32,291 nt of DNA from Candidatus Babelota bacterium (GTDB lineage: Bacteria > Babelota > Babeliae > Babelales > UASB340), in assembly GCA_014730005.1 (NCBI GenBank), contig WJIY01000021.1:1-32291 (forward strand), read 5' to 3'. Below the pieces are notes generated by a model. It was not told the DNA's origin. It saw nothing but the letters and a program-made list of their open reading frames with translations, and made no database searches. This document shows, one piece after another, positions 31,893-32,291 of this stretch. A program made the position numbers and the translations under genes. How positions within the stretch are numbered: the stretch's first letter is position 1; each line of letters opens with the position of its first letter.

Positions 31893-32291
31893 TTAAGTTG
31901 CAAGTTCCGCAGTAAGAATAGAATTAATTTTATTATATTTACTAATTTCAGATGTTAATCGATTTATCTGATTTTCTATTCGTAATGCTATTTTTTCTCT
32001 AATTTCTCGTTGATCAGGAGTTTGCTGATTTATTACAGTTGTACTTTGATAATTAGAAGTTATTTTTTGAAAAATTTCAGTTTTCCAAGTAGTTGGAACT
32101 GTCCAATTTTCCATACGAGTATCGATAGCACTTATCCTTTCTAGGACAGAGTTAATGATAGATTGTTTTAATGTTGGAAGTTGAGTATTTTCAATTAAAT
32201 AACTTTTTTTTCCACGCATATTTTGAGTGGTTTCAAGTAATTGCTTTTGTGTGATTTGTTCTTGTATTTGATCTTCTTGTGCCATTGGTTG
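31893..32291 (-). CDS. Helical/coiled-coil protein of unknown function (5' end outside window)
   Basis: The track starts at the Met at 32285, but the six remaining bases read CAACCA with no Shine-Dalgarno and no stop, so the gene may extend beyond the window. The visible 130 or so residues are Gln/Glu/Ile-rich and helical (QEQITQKQLLETTQNM, IREKIALRIENQINRLTSEI), with no signal peptide in view. A coiled-coil or structural role is possible; no family is recognised. Confidence 0.6.
   Translation of the reverse strand, partial: QPMAQEDQIQEQITQKQLLETTQNMRGKKSYLIENTQLPTLKQSIINSVLERISAIDTRMENWTVPTTWKTEIFQKITSNYQSTTVINQQTPDQREIREKIALRIENQINRLTSEISKYNKINSILTAELAT

Noticed and set aside
1-32291. CRISPR arrays, rRNA, tRNA and canonical insertion sequences
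   Set aside because: No regularly spaced repeats, no recognisable structural RNA sequence and no transposase-like frame were seen in any intergenic region.

Overview
The window is a very AT-rich bacterial chromosome segment with an ordinary genetic code (TGG for Trp, mostly TAA stops) and clear GGAG-type Shine-Dalgarno sites. It combines envelope and cell-division housekeeping genes (uppP, ftsK, murF, a LolC/E permease, pgk, rpiB, ileS) with many signal-peptide proteins of no obvious family, an ankyrin protein and multidomain secreted proteins built from modules best known in eukaryotes. UppP, MurF and a Lol-type permease imply a peptidoglycan-containing, double-membraned cell. The AT bias and eukaryote-like exported modules suggest an intracellular or host-dependent bacterium. 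Candidatus Dependentiae (TM6) is my best guess by inference; there is no rRNA here to settle it.

Layout. 1-270 is the 5' part of an exported protein on the minus strand. uppP follows (775-1650), then a minus-strand pair of secreted paralogues (1883-4280), ftsK (4608-7118), an exported-looking P-loop kinase-like protein (7165-7770, minus) and murF (8046-9503). A small protein with an HELGH motif converges on a minus-strand pgk/heparinase-like pair (10191-13205). A secreted ankyrin protein and two linked membrane-anchored unknowns follow (13350-16075). Next come a LolC/E permease ending in a terminator-like hairpin, a lipoprotein overlapping rpiB, and ileS (to 21827).

The region 22064-30720 is the most distinctive coding part. 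A divergent pair encodes a 758-residue protein (beta-propeller/tectonin-like plus MIR/beta-trefoil-like repeats plus a DUF3395-like module) and a 1501-residue protein (three farnesoic-acid-O-methyltransferase-type domains, MIR-like repeats and a DUF3395-like module). Two smaller secreted unknowns flank them. Shared modules suggest that they form one secreted or surface system, plausibly acting on host structures.

The right end (about 30889-31882) is a nested inverted-repeat element around a GIY-YIG nuclease gene. Its inner arms (85 and 96 nt) are strikingly GC-rich and identical except for one 11-nt indel, and one arm encodes the last 30 or so residues of the nuclease. Older, diverged outer arms carry matching remnants of a small reading frame. 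It looks like a mobile or self-spreading element. A partial helical protein closes the window.

Several ORF-track starts were moved to the ATG that sits at proper spacing from a Shine-Dalgarno site (4280, 4608, 9646, 13350, 14324, 25191); 17455 was moved only because the longer form needs a TTG start. All family assignments come from reading motifs by eye; no search was run.
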